Shown: positions 43,314 through 53,161, counted from the stretch's first letter. The stretch: 64,000 nt of DNA from Fimbriimonas ginsengisoli Gsoil 348 (GCF_000724625.1 NZ_CP007139.1:4092001-4156000), one strand, 5' to 3'. Notes: generated from the sequence alone by a model not told the origin. Made by a program: numbers and translations.

Positions 43314-43820
43314 CCAAAAATTCGGATCGATCGGCGGGCCGAACATCTCGGGTTCCTCCTCCGGATAGAGCGCCTCCGCCCCCGGAAGCTGCAGTAGATA
43401 CCAAGGCGCCGTCACCACAAGGAAGACGACGAGGCCGAGCGGAACAAGCCAGGCGGCAGGAACCGGGATCAGGGAGAACCTGAGGAGGACGATGTAGCCC
43501 GGAACGGCCGCCAAGCCGTAGCCGGGGACTTTCCACGAGACCTGAACCGCTTCCCGATAGGAGCGGCTTCCCAGCACTTTGTTCACCGAGCGACCCATCG
43601 AGAAACCCGACCAAACGGCGGCAATCCCCGGAAGCAGCAGGAAGAAAACCCCGAAAAGGACTCCGAAGGCGCCATTCCCGATCAGACCGTTGTATTCACC
43701 GAGTCCGAAGTAAGCGCAGCCGGTCCCGACAGACAGGTTGAGGACCGCCAGCACGATCCAGGAATGGACCGCTGCCCACAAAGCGTCGGCGATCCGCTTT
43801 TGGTTAAGGTCGAAAGTCAT
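43038..43820 (-). CDS. Multi-pass membrane protein with a 3' end running antisense into moaA
   Basis: 260 residues from ATG 43820 (MTFDLNQKRIADALWAAVHS). Four or five membrane helices are visible in the first about 150 residues (WIVLAVLNLSVGTGCAYFGL; VLFGVFFLLLPGIAAVWSGF; GYGLAAVPGYIVLLRFSLIP; WLVPLGLVVFLVVTAPWYLL). After PMFGPPIDPNFWL-type residues near 168, the frame enters the antisense strand of moaA and continues about 90 residues to 43038. That tail is probably accidental read-through, so the functional protein may be about 170 residues. I do not recognise the family. Confidence 0.6.
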   Translation of the reverse strand: MTFDLNQKRIADALWAAVHSWIVLAVLNLSVGTGCAYFGLGEYNGLIGNGAFGVLFGVFFLLLPGIAAVWSGFSMGRSVNKVLGSRSYREAVQVSWKVPGYGLAAVPGYIVLLRFSLIPVPAAWLVPLGLVVFLVVTAPWYLLQLPGAEALYPEEEPEMFGPPIDPNFWLTTDLAHPASGNALPFGEVVALGFVGDDVLEQGSDLLVGGAGSDRIPQVELAVAHEAAAEESIVGKAKPVAPAAEVVRDLTDKAHGSGSPG

Positions 43821-43887
43821 CGGCGGCAGAATAATAGACGGGGCGAGCCGAGAGTTTTTACGCTCGTTCTCCGAAGAAATTTTCGTC

Positions 43888-44463
43888 TCAGCGTCCGTTA
43901 TTCGTAAATCCGAAAGAGCAGCCGTACACGGGAGTGGAGGTGACATTGCTGCCGGTTCCCGCCAGAAAGGCGAGGATGGCGTCCCGGCCGTCGTTGTCGC
44001 CCTCGTGGGCGCGCGAGGCAGTGATGCCGCCGGAAAAAAGGAGAACGCCCTTCGGGGAGTAGAGAACCGTCTGGCCACTGGTCTGGACTTTGTACCGTTT
44101 GGCGATGTCGCCATCTGGATCGAGTCGGACCTCGGTGAACCGGATGGCAACCGCCTGCTTGTAAAGACTGCCCATTGCCCAGCCGCGCGATTCGGTGTGG
44201 GGCGCGTAGACGTAGACCTCGGTAATCGGCCGGGTCGGCGCGGCTGAGAGCAGGCGATCGAGCTCGGCCAAAGTGGAGCGGCTGCAAGGGCATTCCGGAT
44301 GGATGAACACCAGGAGCCGGCACTTTCCGCGGGCCGCTTCCGCCTTCGGAGGTTGAGCCCCCGCGCCGGGGCTGCTCTCCCGGACGGCGAGCGCAGCGAA
44401 CCCTGAGAGCACGAATGCGCCCCAGAGAACGAGGATCGGCCAGGTGAGCCGTTTCGCCTGCAT
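43888..44463 (-). CDS. Thioredoxin-fold (RedB-like) membrane-anchored protein
   Basis: 191 residues. N-terminal membrane helix (LTWPILVLWGAFVLSGFAAL), then a thioredoxin-like domain opening LLVFIHPECPCSRSTLAELD with a C-x-C pair in place of C-x-x-C, and GITASRAHEGDN later. Close to the RedB-type proteins, thought to act in outside redox steps. It follows the hybrid kinase by 1 bp (TAATG overlap), so it may be its partner or only share its operon. Confidence 0.75.
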   Translation of the reverse strand: MQAKRLTWPILVLWGAFVLSGFAALAVRESSPGAGAQPPKAEAARGKCRLLVFIHPECPCSRSTLAELDRLLSAAPTRPITEVYVYAPHTESRGWAMGSLYKQAVAIRFTEVRLDPDGDIAKRYKVQTSGQTVLYSPKGVLLFSGGITASRAHEGDNDGRDAILAFLAGTGSNVTSTPVYGCSFGFTNNGR

Positions 44464-46682
44464 TACGGCTTACTTTGCTCCAAGGGGGCGCCGGATCGCA
44501 GCCCAAGGGCATCGAGGCGCTGGCGCAACGTCCTCGCTGCGATCGGTTTGCTGATGTAGTCGTCCATCCCGGCGGCAATGCAAGTGTCGCGGTCACCCTC
44601 CATGGCGCTGGCGGTCATCGCGATGATCGGAAGGTGGCCCCCGGTCGACCGCTCCCGCTCGCGAATTCGCTCAGTGGCTGCCAACCCGTCCAACTCCGGC
44701 ATTTGTACGTCCATAAGGACGACATCGAATCGCTCCTCAGCGGAAAGGTCGATCGCCTGGAGTCCCGTTTCCGCAATCGTTACAGAACAGCCCAGTTCTT
44801 CCAGCATCCCCACTGCCACCAACTGATTGACCTCGTTGTCCTCCGCAAGGAGAACTCGTAGGTTCAGCGGCTGGTGTTCGGGCGGTAAGAGCGCCTCCTC
44901 GGCCTGCCCAAGCGAGTGGCCTCTAAACTGCCGCAGAACACGAAGAAGGTGAGCCTGGCGGACAGGCTTTGCGAGCCAGGCTACCAGCCCGATGGCGGCC
45001 CATTCACGTTGAGGTCGAATATCGACCGCGGAAGAGAGCAAGACGAGCGGGACGTCTTTAACCGCCTGCGCGAACTCGACGCCGTCCATATCCGGCATGA
45101 GATAGTCGGTCAAGATGAGGTCGCACTCGCGGCGATTCGGCTGGGCGAGGTAATCAAGCGCTTTAAGCGGCGAGTCGAAGCTGGTGACGAGGCAGTTCCA
45201 GGCTCGGAGGTTCTCTTCGAGAATCCTTCGGTTCGTCGCGTTGTCGTCGACCACGAGCACGTGGAGCCCGCTTATGTCCGCCTGCGAGCTTGTTTGCGGC
45301 GGATGACCGGTCGGCAAGGTTACGTCGACCGTAAATTGACTTCCACGGCCCAATTCGCTGGTGACGGAGATCGTCCCTCCCATAAGGTCGATCAGGGTCC
45401 GGCTGATCGTCAGACCGAGGCCGGTGCCACCGAAGCGGCGGGTGGTGCTCCCATCGGCCTGGGTGAAGCTGTGGAAGATCGCGTCGATTCGGTCTGGAGG
45501 AATTCCCACCCCGGTGTCTTCAACCGAAAAGGTTAGCCGGACGCGTCCATCGGCGTTCTGCACCTGCTCGACCCGGATCACCACCTCGCCGTGCTCGGTG
45601 AACTTCACCGCATTGCCGACCAAGTTCGTGAGGACCTGTCGCAGCCTCCCGGGATCGCCCCGGACGATCGGAAGAACGGTGGGCAGAGCGACAAGCAATT
45701 CGAGCCCTTTGCGATGGGCGTCGGAGGAGAACAGGGAACCGACCTCATCGACGACTTCGGCGAGGGAGAAGTCGACTTCCTCAAGCTCGAGCTTGCCGGC
45801 TTCGATCTTGGAGAAGTCGAGGATGTCGTTAATGATCGTGAGGAGCGAATCGGCGGAGTGCTGGATGGTCCGGGCGAACTCCCGCTGACGTCCTTGCAAC
45901 TCGGTGCCCATTAACAGCTCGGCCATTCCGATCACGCCGTTCATCGGGGTTCGGATCTCATGGCTCATATTTGCCAGGAACTCCGACTTCGCTCGATTAG
46001 CCGCTTCCGCTTGGTGAAGCGCGATTTCGAGCTGGGCGGTGCGACTTCGAACCTCGGCTTCCGTAAGTTCGTGGGCCATTTCCAGCCGCGACTGTCGTTC
46101 GGCGATTTCTCGCATCTCGGCGTGGCCCCGGATGCAGTAGCGCACCAGGATGACGTCCTCGAAGATAACCCAGCCCGCGTGCTCCAGCCAGCGCCATTGG
46201 CTAGCCGTGGTTACTCCGAAGACCGATTGAGGGAAGTAGACCCCTCGGACGAAGTGATCCGCTGCCACGACGATGGTCGCCGTGAGAAGAACCTTCCAAT
46301 CGCGGTAGAAGGCGAGGAACGCGAGCGATCCAAAGACGTGGAAGTGGGTCTCGATTCGTCCGCCCGTCAAGTGAATCAATAAGGCAGACCAGAGCATCTG
46401 GCTGACGGCGACGACGTGGCGGGTCAGCACGCTGCCGGGTTGGGTCAACGCAAGGAAAATCGGGGCGGCTGAGATCGCTCCACCGAGAAAGATAGCCGCA
46501 TAAACGTGAAGGTGCGTTTCGGAGGCGGTCCCGATCCAGGTTCTCGGCGATATCACGAGAGCCGCGACGATGCCGAAGATCCACTGGACGCCAAAGAGGA
46601 TCGCCATGGTGCGGTCCACGCTCTGGCAAATCCGGTCGTTATGTTCCTTATAGAGCGCTTCGGCGCGAGCTGTGAGAATCAT
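44463..46682 (-). CDS. Hybrid sensor histidine kinase with two receiver domains
   Basis: 739 residues. N-terminal membrane sensor with about six helices and a conserved [20 protein letters not shown] (several His). Coiled linker ([20 protein letters not shown]), then HisKA with [17 protein letters not shown] (about residue 242, His phosphosite), HATPase with [11 protein letters not shown] and [15 protein letters not shown], and [14 protein letters not shown]. Two receivers follow: [20 protein letters not shown] with Asp in [11 protein letters not shown], and [19 protein letters not shown] with [10 protein letters not shown]. No HPt domain is in the protein, so phosphate may pass to a separate one. 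Its ligand is unknown. Confidence 0.93.
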   Translation of the reverse strand: MILTARAEALYKEHNDRICQSVDRTMAILFGVQWIFGIVAALVISPRTWIGTASETHLHVYAAIFLGGAISAAPIFLALTQPGSVLTRHVVAVSQMLWSALLIHLTGGRIETHFHVFGSLAFLAFYRDWKVLLTATIVVAADHFVRGVYFPQSVFGVTTASQWRWLEHAGWVIFEDVILVRYCIRGHAEMREIAERQSRLEMAHELTEAEVRSRTAQLEIALHQAEAANRAKSEFLANMSHEIRTPMNGVIGMAELLMGTELQGRQREFARTIQHSADSLLTIINDILDFSKIEAGKLELEEVDFSLAEVVDEVGSLFSSDAHRKGLELLVALPTVLPIVRGDPGRLRQVLTNLVGNAVKFTEHGEVVIRVEQVQNADGRVRLTFSVEDTGVGIPPDRIDAIFHSFTQADGSTTRRFGGTGLGLTISRTLIDLMGGTISVTSELGRGSQFTVDVTLPTGHPPQTSSQADISGLHVLVVDDNATNRRILEENLRAWNCLVTSFDSPLKALDYLAQPNRRECDLILTDYLMPDMDGVEFAQAVKDVPLVLLSSAVDIRPQREWAAIGLVAWLAKPVRQAHLLRVLRQFRGHSLGQAEEALLPPEHQPLNLRVLLAEDNEVNQLVAVGMLEELGCSVTIAETGLQAIDLSAEERFDVVLMDVQMPELDGLAATERIRERERSTGGHLPIIAMTASAMEGDRDTCIAAGMDDYISKPIAARTLRQRLDALGLRSGAPLEQSKP

Positions 46683-46808
46683 CGCAGAAAACCATCTTGA
46701 GGTACCGACCTGCCGCCGCTGCCAGTATGGGCCTCACCTATATTGTCGTCGTGTCTTCGTCAGGCACTAGGTCTTAATGATAGGGATTGTTGCGATATCG
46801 ACGCCGAT

Positions 46809-46912
46809 GTGGCACGGGCTTCCAGCCCGTGTGTATCACGACCATCCTGGTCGTGTGAATTCGGCCAGGGGCTGGAAGCCCCTGGGACCCACTGGCTAGA
46901 AGCCAGTGCCAC
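46809..46912. repeat. REP-like palindrome cluster after the arabinofuranosidase
   Basis: Same chain of palindromes as 11505-11645: CACGGGCTTCCAGCCCGTG, CACGACCATCCTGGTCGTG, CAGGGGCTGGAAGCCCCTG and CACTGGCTAGAAGCCAGTG. It ends 1-2 bp before the arabinofuranosidase stop codon (46914-46916). Nothing else is visible in the 231-bp gap between 46682 and 46914. Confidence 0.85.
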
Positions 46913-46913
46913 G

Positions 46914-48413
46914 TTATCTTCCTATCTTTAGCGTGCCCGCGTACACCGACAAGGGGGGGAGAGAGATGGTGGCAACGCCGTTTTTGATGGCGATGTCGTC
47001 GTGAGTGCAGCTTTGGACTCGGTGGGGGTGTTCGAAGGTGTTGGTGGCTTTCGGGTCGGTACCGGCGACGAAGTCGGCGTTTAGGAGCGACTCGATCGGG
47101 GCGTCGGCGAGGCGGACTTCGACCTCCATCGGCTCGTTCAGGTTGCGGTTTACGAGGAAGACGCTCAGCTCGTCGCCGTTTAGGATCGCGCTGCTGTCGA
47201 GGTAATTCACCTTGCCGTACCGTTTCGACGTGTAGCCCGGTCCCTGGACCTGGACCTGGAGCGAAGTGCCGGTGCGGCGACGGCTGTACATCTCGATCGG
47301 ATAGAAGATCGTTTGGAGGAACATCTCGTCGCCGCGCGTGAAGATCGGGGCGATGACGTTGACGATCTGGGCGAGGTTAGCGATCTTGACCGAGTCGGCG
47401 TGGCGGATGAAGCTGTTGAGGAAGCCGGCGGCGACGAGCACGTCCTCCATGTTGTACTGCTCCTCCAATAGGTGCGGGGCATATTTCCCCTTGCCGTCGA
47501 GGTGCTCGCCGTGGCGGGCGCGGTACCAGATGTTCCACTCGTCGCAGCTCAGGTGCACGCGGCGCTTCGTCTTGCGGGTGTGATAGGCGGAGAGGCAGAC
47601 GGCGTCGGTCGCTTCGATTTGGCGGTCGATGCTGTTGGTGACGGCGAGATACTCTTCGGTGTCGTCGAACTCGTTGCCGACGTAGCGATGGAGCGAGAGG
47701 TATTCGACCTCGTCGCGGACGTGCTCGAGGACTTTGCGGTCCCATTCCAAGTACGTGGGGAGGTCGGGGGCGCAGGAGCCGCAGACGACAAGCTCGATGT
47801 CCGGATCGGTCATCTTCATCATCCGCGCGGTCTGCTGGGCGAGAATCGCGTAGTTTTCGGCGGGGATATGGCCGATCTGCCAAGGACCGTCCATCTCGTT
47901 ACCCAGACACCACAGCTTGACGTTGTGCGGCTCTTCGTAGCCGTTTTCCCGCCGCATGTCGGCCCACTTGGAGCCGCCGTCGACGTTGCAATACTCCAGC
48001 CAATTTCGCGCTTCTTCCGGGGTGCCGGTGCCGAGGTTGACCGCCATCATCGGCGTCCAATCCATTCGGCGGGCCAGCTCCAAGAACTCGTCCGGGCCGA
48101 ACTGGTTCGTCTCAATCGATTGCCAGGCGATGTCCCGCACCTTCGGCCGCTTCTCGCGGGGGCCGACGGCGTCTTGCCAGTGGTAGCCGCTGACGAAGTT
48201 TCCGCCGGGGTAGCGCATCGCGGTGAAGTTGAGGCGGCGCAGGGCGGCGAGCACATCTTTCCGGCACCCCATGTCGTCGGCGTGGACACTCTCGGGGTTG
48301 TAGACGCCGTCGTAGACCGCCCGGCCGAGGTGCTCGAGAAAGCCGCCGAAGATGCGGGGATCGACGGTGTCGACGGTGAAGGCGGTGTGCAGGTGGAGGG
48401 TGGTTGTTTCCAT
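46914..48413 (-). CDS. Alpha-L-arabinofuranosidase (GH51)
   Basis: 499 residues. It removes terminal arabinofuranose from arabinan or arabinoxylan. Clear motifs: WCLGNEMDGPWQIGH with the acid/base Glu in GNEMDG, and LSCDEWNIWYRARHG with the nucleophile Glu in DEWN. N-terminus TVDPRIFGGFLEHLGRAVYD and GGNFVSGYHWQDAVGP match GH51. No signal peptide, so it acts in the cytosol on sugars brought in by the adjacent transporter. Last gene of the arabinan operon, 18 bp after the second permease. Confidence 0.95.
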   Translation of the reverse strand: METTTLHLHTAFTVDTVDPRIFGGFLEHLGRAVYDGVYNPESVHADDMGCRKDVLAALRRLNFTAMRYPGGNFVSGYHWQDAVGPREKRPKVRDIAWQSIETNQFGPDEFLELARRMDWTPMMAVNLGTGTPEEARNWLEYCNVDGGSKWADMRRENGYEEPHNVKLWCLGNEMDGPWQIGHIPAENYAILAQQTARMMKMTDPDIELVVCGSCAPDLPTYLEWDRKVLEHVRDEVEYLSLHRYVGNEFDDTEEYLAVTNSIDRQIEATDAVCLSAYHTRKTKRRVHLSCDEWNIWYRARHGEHLDGKGKYAPHLLEEQYNMEDVLVAAGFLNSFIRHADSVKIANLAQIVNVIAPIFTRGDEMFLQTIFYPIEMYSRRRTGTSLQVQVQGPGYTSKRYGKVNYLDSSAILNGDELSVFLVNRNLNEPMEVEVRLADAPIESLLNADFVAGTDPKATNTFEHPHRVQSCTHDDIAIKNGVATISLPPLSVYAGTLKIGR

Positions 48414-48431
48414 GAGAAAGCGTGGGTTTGT

Positions 48432-49256
48432 TTAGTCTTTGAGGCCGGTCGAGGCCATGCTCTCGACGATCTGGCGTTGGAACGCCATGAAGACGAGGAC
48501 CAGCGGAGCGGTGGCGAGCACGCTGGTGGCGAGGGTGAGGCCGTAATCTTGGTAGTAGCTGCTTTGATACAGGGCGATGCCGACCGGGAGGGTGTAGTTG
48601 CGGACCGAATCCATGAACACGAGCGGGCCGAGGAAGTCATTCCACGAGCCGACGAAGGTGAGGATTCCCAGGGTGGCGATGGCGGGCGCGCAGAGGGGAA
48701 GCGAGACGTTCAGGTAGAGCCCGAACGGGGTGCAGCCATCCATGAGGGCGGCTTCTTCCACCGCTTCGGGGATCGCGCGCATGAATTGGCTCAGCATGAA
48801 CACGCCCCATCCGCCGGCGGTGGCGGGGACGATCAGGGCGGCGGGAGTGTCGAGCCAGTGGAGCCGGCTCAACATCAGATAGAGGGGGACGAGGAAGAGC
48901 TGCCCCGGCACCATCATGGAAGCCACGACGATGCCCAAGAAAACGTTTCCTCCTGGCACGCGAAGGCGGGTGATGGCGAACGCGGCCATCGACGACAGGA
49001 GAATGACCGCGAGGGTGACACTGGACGAGATGAAGAAGCTGTTCAGCAGCCAGCGGCCGAACGGAGCGTCCTCTGACCAGCCGAGGACGTGGGCGTAGTT
49101 GCTCAGCGTCCAATGCTTCGGAATCGCGGAGGCCGGGTTGAGGACCTCGGATTCCGGCTTCATCGACGTCAGCACCATCAGCACGACGGGCGAGAGAAAG
49201 ACGAGCGAGATCACCGACATGACGGCGGTGTTGATCTGACGCGGGACGCTCCTCAT
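48432..49256 (-). CDS. Sugar ABC transporter permease (MalG-like)
   Basis: 274 residues from ATG 49256, overlapping the first permease stop as ATGA. Six helices; the cytoplasmic loop EAALMDGCTPFGLYLNVSLP matches the EAA motif that meets the ATPase. N-terminal helix AVMSVISLVFLSPVVLMVLT and a C-terminal YYQDYGLTLATSVLATAPLV are family-typical. No ATPase gene is in the window, so a shared MsmK-type subunit elsewhere is likely. Confidence 0.95.
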   Translation of the reverse strand: MRSVPRQINTAVMSVISLVFLSPVVLMVLTSMKPESEVLNPASAIPKHWTLSNYAHVLGWSEDAPFGRWLLNSFFISSSVTLAVILLSSMAAFAITRLRVPGGNVFLGIVVASMMVPGQLFLVPLYLMLSRLHWLDTPAALIVPATAGGWGVFMLSQFMRAIPEAVEEAALMDGCTPFGLYLNVSLPLCAPAIATLGILTFVGSWNDFLGPLVFMDSVRNYTLPVGIALYQSSYYQDYGLTLATSVLATAPLVLVFMAFQRQIVESMASTGLKD

Positions 49257-50128
49257 GCGGTGCTCCTTCGCAGGAAGCCGTACTGGATGAGCGCAAAGAT
49301 CGCGACGACGGCGAAGAGCATCCAGCTCATCGCGGCGCCGTATCCGAGCCGGTAGTTGTTGAAGGCGGTCTCGTAGATGTATTGGACAAGTCCGCGCGTC
49401 GAGAGCTCCGGTCCGCCTCGGGTCAGCAAAAACGGTTGACCAAAGACCTGGAATCCGGCGATGGTGTTGGTGACGACCACGAACAGGAGGACCGGCTTGA
49501 GGAGGGGAAGGATGATCTTTCCGAACAGGGCACGCGGGCCGGAACCGTCGAGGACGGCAGCTTCGAATAGCTGGCGGGGGATTTGCTGTAGGGCGGCGAG
49601 CAATACGACCGATGTGCCGCCGAGGGTCCACCAGAGGCTCATCAGGACGATGCTCGGCATCGCGTACGCCTTGTCGGAGAGCCACGGGGCGGGGTTCAAG
49701 TGGAAGCTTTTGAGCAGGAAGTTGAAGAGCCCGAATTCCCCGTTATAGAACCACTGCCACAGGATGCCGGTGACGGCGACGTTCAGCATTCCGGGGAGGA
49801 ATAGGAGAGCGCGCACGGTGTTGCGTCCCCGCGTCATTGCGTTCAACCCGAGCGCCATGCCGAGGGCGGTGACCAGCAGGCTGGGGACCATGAGCACGAC
49901 GTAGGCAAGCGTTGCACGCATCGCTTGCCAGAAATAGTCGTCCTTCCAGGCGTCGACGAAATTCTTGGTTCCGACGAACTTGATCGAGTCCCTCGCCGTG
50001 AGGTCGAACTGCATGAAAGCGAGGACGAGGGCGACGAGGATCGGGAGGACGATGAACACGCCGAACGACAGCGCGTAAGGGGCAAGAAAGAGGAGTCCGG
50101 CCAGACCGCGGCGGCGGGTGTAGGTCAT
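49253..50128 (-). CDS. Sugar ABC transporter permease (MalF-like)
   Basis: 291 residues from ATG 50128, overlapping the binding-protein stop as ATGA. Helices include GLLFLAPYALSFGVFIVLPI and FLPGMLNVAVTGILWQWFYN; the EAA-type loop is FEAAVLDGSGPRALFGKIIL. It pairs with the MalG-like permease downstream. With the binding protein it should import arabinose-containing oligosaccharides, judged from the flanking GH43 and GH51. Confidence 0.95.
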   Translation of the reverse strand: MTYTRRRGLAGLLFLAPYALSFGVFIVLPILVALVLAFMQFDLTARDSIKFVGTKNFVDAWKDDYFWQAMRATLAYVVLMVPSLLVTALGMALGLNAMTRGRNTVRALLFLPGMLNVAVTGILWQWFYNGEFGLFNFLLKSFHLNPAPWLSDKAYAMPSIVLMSLWWTLGGTSVVLLAALQQIPRQLFEAAVLDGSGPRALFGKIILPLLKPVLLFVVVTNTIAGFQVFGQPFLLTRGGPELSTRGLVQYIYETAFNNYRLGYGAAMSWMLFAVVAIFALIQYGFLRRSTA

Positions 50129-51573
50129 ACCGGCCTCCGGTCCTGGGTCCAAGGGGCGGGTTTGATTCCGCTTTTAAGGTTCGCTGTGGGGGAGGCCGCT
50201 CTGGAGAGCGGCGGTCCTTCCGGAGGGGACTCCCTCACCCCCAACCCTCTCTCCCTCGTCAAGCACAAACATCTCGAGGAGGGAAAGGGGGCTCCGCAGG
50301 AGACCCGTTCACCCGTTCTTTCTCGGGCATCGCGGTCGAGGGCGGATTGGACGTTGGCGTTAGCGGTTTTTAGGGCTTCGGTGGCGCTGGCTCGGCCGCG
50401 AAGGACTTTTTCTACAGCCAGGTCGATCTCCAGACTTAGCTCGAATAGGACCGTCGTTCGCGGCGGGTAGAGCATGTATGGGATCTGCTTGGCGAACGCG
50501 GATTGAACCGGCATCGCAGCGAACGCTGGCGTAGCGCGGACGCTTTTTCGGGCGGGGACTTGTCCGGCGGCGGCCCAGTCGATGCTGTTCGCGGACATGA
50601 ACCGAATGAATCGCTCCGCGGCGGAGCGGGTGGCTGCGTCGAGGCCCTGGCGGATGCAGAGGACGTGGGAGTCGGCCATCGTTCCCGGGCGCGGTCCAAC
50701 CTGCGGGATCGGGGCGCCGGTGTATTTGAGGTCATCGAGCCGCAGGAGGTCTCCCAGCATGTAGACCCCTTCGAATACCATTCCGACCTTGCCCTGACGA
50801 AAGCCAACCCAGCCGAGACCGTTCTCCGGCGGCGGCACGAGGTGCTGCTTTTCGATTTCGGCTAGAAACTCAAGGGCGGCGACATTACCGGGATTCGCGA
50901 GGTCGGCGTGGCCGTTCTCGTCGAAATAGCGGCCACCGAACTGCGGCATCAGCGACTGGAAGTTGTTTCGCCAGAGGGTGAGCGCGAACCCCCAATTGTC
51001 CGGGTGGCCGTCATGGTCGGAATCGACTCGCATGGCTCGCATCGCCTGCAAAAACTCCTCGCGGTTCGTCGGCGGATGGGCGAGACCGGCCTTCTTGAGG
51101 AGGTCCAGATTGCAGTAGAGCCCTTGGGGATGGATGTCGAGCGGGACGCCGACATAGTCGGAGCCGTATCGCTCCTGTTCCAGTACGTACGGATCGAAAT
51201 CGCTTGGAGGAATGGCGTCCTGGCCCTCGAAGAGAGTCGTGACGTTCGCCACGAAGCCGGCTCGGTGCATGCGGGGAAGCGTGCTGGAGTGGATGACGAA
51301 CAGCTCGGGCCCCCGCCCGTCGACGGCGGCGACCATCAATTTGTTGTAGTAGGTGGCCCAATCCATCCGCTGCATGGAGACTTGGATGTCCGGGTTCGCC
51401 TTGTTGAACCGGCGGATCATCTCAAGCGCCACGCGGCCATCGGGCCCGGTCCAGCCGTTCCAGAAACTCAGGTGAATCTGTCGCTTCGCCGCCGTCGGCG
51501 ACCAATCTGATCGGAGGAGGCCGAGCACGACGGTGATCACGAAGAGGAGGGCAAGGGTTGACTTAGCGGTCAT
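50125..51573 (-). CDS. Sugar-binding protein of ABC transporter with repeat-coded tail
   Basis: 482 residues. Signal-type N-terminus (TLALLFVITVVLGLLRSDWS), then the family-1 binding fold: LSFWNGWTGPDGRVALEMIR, LFVIHSSTLPRMHRAGFVAN, VGFRQGKVGMVFEGVYMLGD, FIRFMSANSIDWAAAGQVPA. It should catch arabino-oligosaccharides outside. The last about 55 residues (from about 424, CGAPFPSSRCLCLTRERGLG) are encoded by two intergenic-type palindromes, yet the frame runs through them and ends exactly at the ATGA overlap with the next permease. So the repeat appears to be translated. Reading without the repeat, the domain proper ends near SALDRDARERTGER. Confidence 0.9.
   Translation of the reverse strand: MTAKSTLALLFVITVVLGLLRSDWSPTAAKRQIHLSFWNGWTGPDGRVALEMIRRFNKANPDIQVSMQRMDWATYYNKLMVAAVDGRGPELFVIHSSTLPRMHRAGFVANVTTLFEGQDAIPPSDFDPYVLEQERYGSDYVGVPLDIHPQGLYCNLDLLKKAGLAHPPTNREEFLQAMRAMRVDSDHDGHPDNWGFALTLWRNNFQSLMPQFGGRYFDENGHADLANPGNVAALEFLAEIEKQHLVPPPENGLGWVGFRQGKVGMVFEGVYMLGDLLRLDDLKYTGAPIPQVGPRPGTMADSHVLCIRQGLDAATRSAAERFIRFMSANSIDWAAAGQVPARKSVRATPAFAAMPVQSAFAKQIPYMLYPPRTTVLFELSLEIDLAVEKVLRGRASATEALKTANANVQSALDRDARERTGERVSCGAPFPSSRCLCLTRERGLGVRESPPEGPPLSRAASPTANLKSGIKPAPWTQDRRPV
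50188..50295. repeat. Two palindromes inside the binding-protein gene
   Basis: 50188-50217 holds GGGGGAGGCCGCTCTGGAGAG-type sequence shared with 24446-24475. 50229-50295 holds the CCCTCTCTCCCTCGTC / GAGGAGGGAAAGGGGG palindrome shared with 13777, 26158, 26266 and 51705. Both lie within the coding frame of the sugar-binding protein. Confidence 0.8.
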
Positions 51574-51780
51574 CTAATTTCTCCCGCCGCCACGTGGCAC
51601 GGGCTTCCAGCCCGTGTGTATCACGACCATCCTGGTCGTGAACCGGCCAAGGGCAGGATGCCCTTGGGGCCCACTGGCTAGAAGCCAGTGCCACTTCCGG
51701 ACCGGACTCCCTCACCCCCAACCCCCTCTCCCTCGTCGGGCACAAACATCCCGAGGAGGGAGAGGGGGCTCCGGAAGGTT
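51574..51780. repeat. Gap of stacked palindromes between GH43 and the binding protein
   Basis: 51594-51694 carries the GTGGCACGGGCTTCC chain (third copy); 51705-51775 carries the CCCTCACCCCC palindrome. Together they fill the gap. No promoter pair is evident, so the binding protein may be read through from GH43 or from within. Confidence 0.8.
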
Positions 51781-53112
51781 TCATCGCGATCGCCTTCCCA
51801 CGCGGACGCCTCGGATGATTTGGTTGGAGGTGTTGCGGCCGATGTAGTAGTTGCCGGCGTAGGCGAGTTGGACAGTGTCGGTGAAGGCGCTGTCGGGGTC
51901 CCAGGTGAGCTTTAGCTCATCCCCGGTTCGCGACCACTTACCTCGGCGTTTCCCCTCGATTTCGAAGGTGCCGTCGCGGCGGATGTCGACTTCGGATACC
52001 GCTCCGAAGTCGCCTTGGTGACGCCAATGGCCGACGGGTGATTTTTGCGGGTGCCGATTCAGTTCATTCGACTCGGGCATGATGGGTAGGCCGGGGAGGG
52101 GCCAGCCGTCGGGCGACCAGAGCAGGTCGCGCACTTGGAGGGTGGGAACGCCCCAGACTTGGCCGTGCCAAGGCTTGCGGCCGTCGTAATAGTGGAGGGA
52201 GAGAAGCCAGCGACCTTTGGAGTCGCGGAACGCGGCGCCGCCGCCAGGGCCGAACATGGGGGACGAGGTTTTGAGGACGTCCTCGTGTCCGCCTTCGACC
52301 ATCGTCCGGCCTTGCGAGTCGACGAAAGGGCCGTTAGGGCTGGCGGATCGGCCGACCACGATCTGGTAGGTGCTCCGAACCCCTTGCGCGGCCAATCCGT
52401 AGTTGGCGAAGAGGTAGTAGAAGCCGTCGCGGTAAACAGCGCTCGCGGCTTCTATCCCGTTCGCCTTATCGAGGGGATTCCGCGCCACCAGAGTCATGTC
52501 CGACCGGTCGGAATGGAGCAGCTTACCGGTCGTTGGGTCAAGCTCAGCGACGTAGAGTCCGGACCAGTAGGAGCCGAAGAACATCCACTGCCGGCCCTTG
52601 GCATCGACTAGGATCGAGGGATCGATCGCGTTGAAGTTGTCGCGCCCCTCTTTGCTGTCGATAATCAACCCAAGATCGATCCAGCCATCGGTCGGCTTAA
52701 GGAGATTGAAGTGAGGGCACTCGGCGACGCCGATCCAGGAATTGTTGTGGCCGAAGGCGGCGCTGGCGCAGTAGTACATTCGCAGCCCGTCCCGCCCGTG
52801 GCGAATCGCTTCGGGAGCCCAAATCGAGCGATGCTGGGGCATCGCTTTTTGCAGCCAATCGGGCGTCGCCGGCAGGACCGGACCGTCCACGTGCCAATGG
52901 ATCAGGTCCGTCGAGGTGCGCATCATGCCGAACCCGTTGCCGTTCGTGTTGAGGCAAACGTAATGGCCGTCGAAGTCGCAGATCGACGGGTCGTGAACAC
53001 CGACTCCGTTCTCAGGGACGAATCCATCGAACGGGAAGGCGGACCAATACGATCTCTGCTCCGGATGAAGAGAGAGGAAAGCCATGCCAAGTGCCACGAG
53101 AGAAATCAACAC
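51781..53112 (-). CDS. GH43 arabinanase-like glycosidase
   Basis: 443 residues from GTG 53112 (VLISLVALGMAFLSLHPEQR), which gives a membrane or signal helix; the frame reaches 53274 but into the next gene. Five-bladed propeller motifs: GVHDPSICDFDGHYVCLNTN (catalytic Asp), HRSIWAPEAIRHGRDGLRMY, FNAIDPSILVDAKG (second Asp) and ANGIEAASAVYRDGFYYLFA (acid Glu). It matches endo-1,5-alpha-arabinanases. A C-terminal about 90-residue beta domain (KSPVGHWRHQGDFGAVSEV onward) follows the propeller. First gene of the arabinan set. Confidence 0.88.
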   Translation of the reverse strand: MLISLVALGMAFLSLHPEQRSYWSAFPFDGFVPENGVGVHDPSICDFDGHYVCLNTNGNGFGMMRTSTDLIHWHVDGPVLPATPDWLQKAMPQHRSIWAPEAIRHGRDGLRMYYCASAAFGHNNSWIGVAECPHFNLLKPTDGWIDLGLIIDSKEGRDNFNAIDPSILVDAKGRQWMFFGSYWSGLYVAELDPTTGKLLHSDRSDMTLVARNPLDKANGIEAASAVYRDGFYYLFANYGLAAQGVRSTYQIVVGRSASPNGPFVDSQGRTMVEGGHEDVLKTSSPMFGPGGGAAFRDSKGRWLLSLHYYDGRKPWHGQVWGVPTLQVRDLLWSPDGWPLPGLPIMPESNELNRHPQKSPVGHWRHQGDFGAVSEVDIRRDGTFEIEGKRRGKWSRTGDELKLTWDPDSAFTDTVQLAYAGNYYIGRNTSNQIIRGVRVGRRSR

Positions 53113-53161
53113 CGAGTCCCCATGTGAAAGTCGAACCGTAGCCTTCCGGCCCCGGTGCGCC

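Noticed and set aside
47472-49076. 534-residue plus frame opposite GH51 and permease
   Set aside because: Composition (Gly/Glu/Arg/His-rich) fits antisense; both minus genes have full motifs and coupling.
51563-51784. 73-residue minus frame between GH43 and the binding protein
   Set aside because: Made only of the palindromic repeats.
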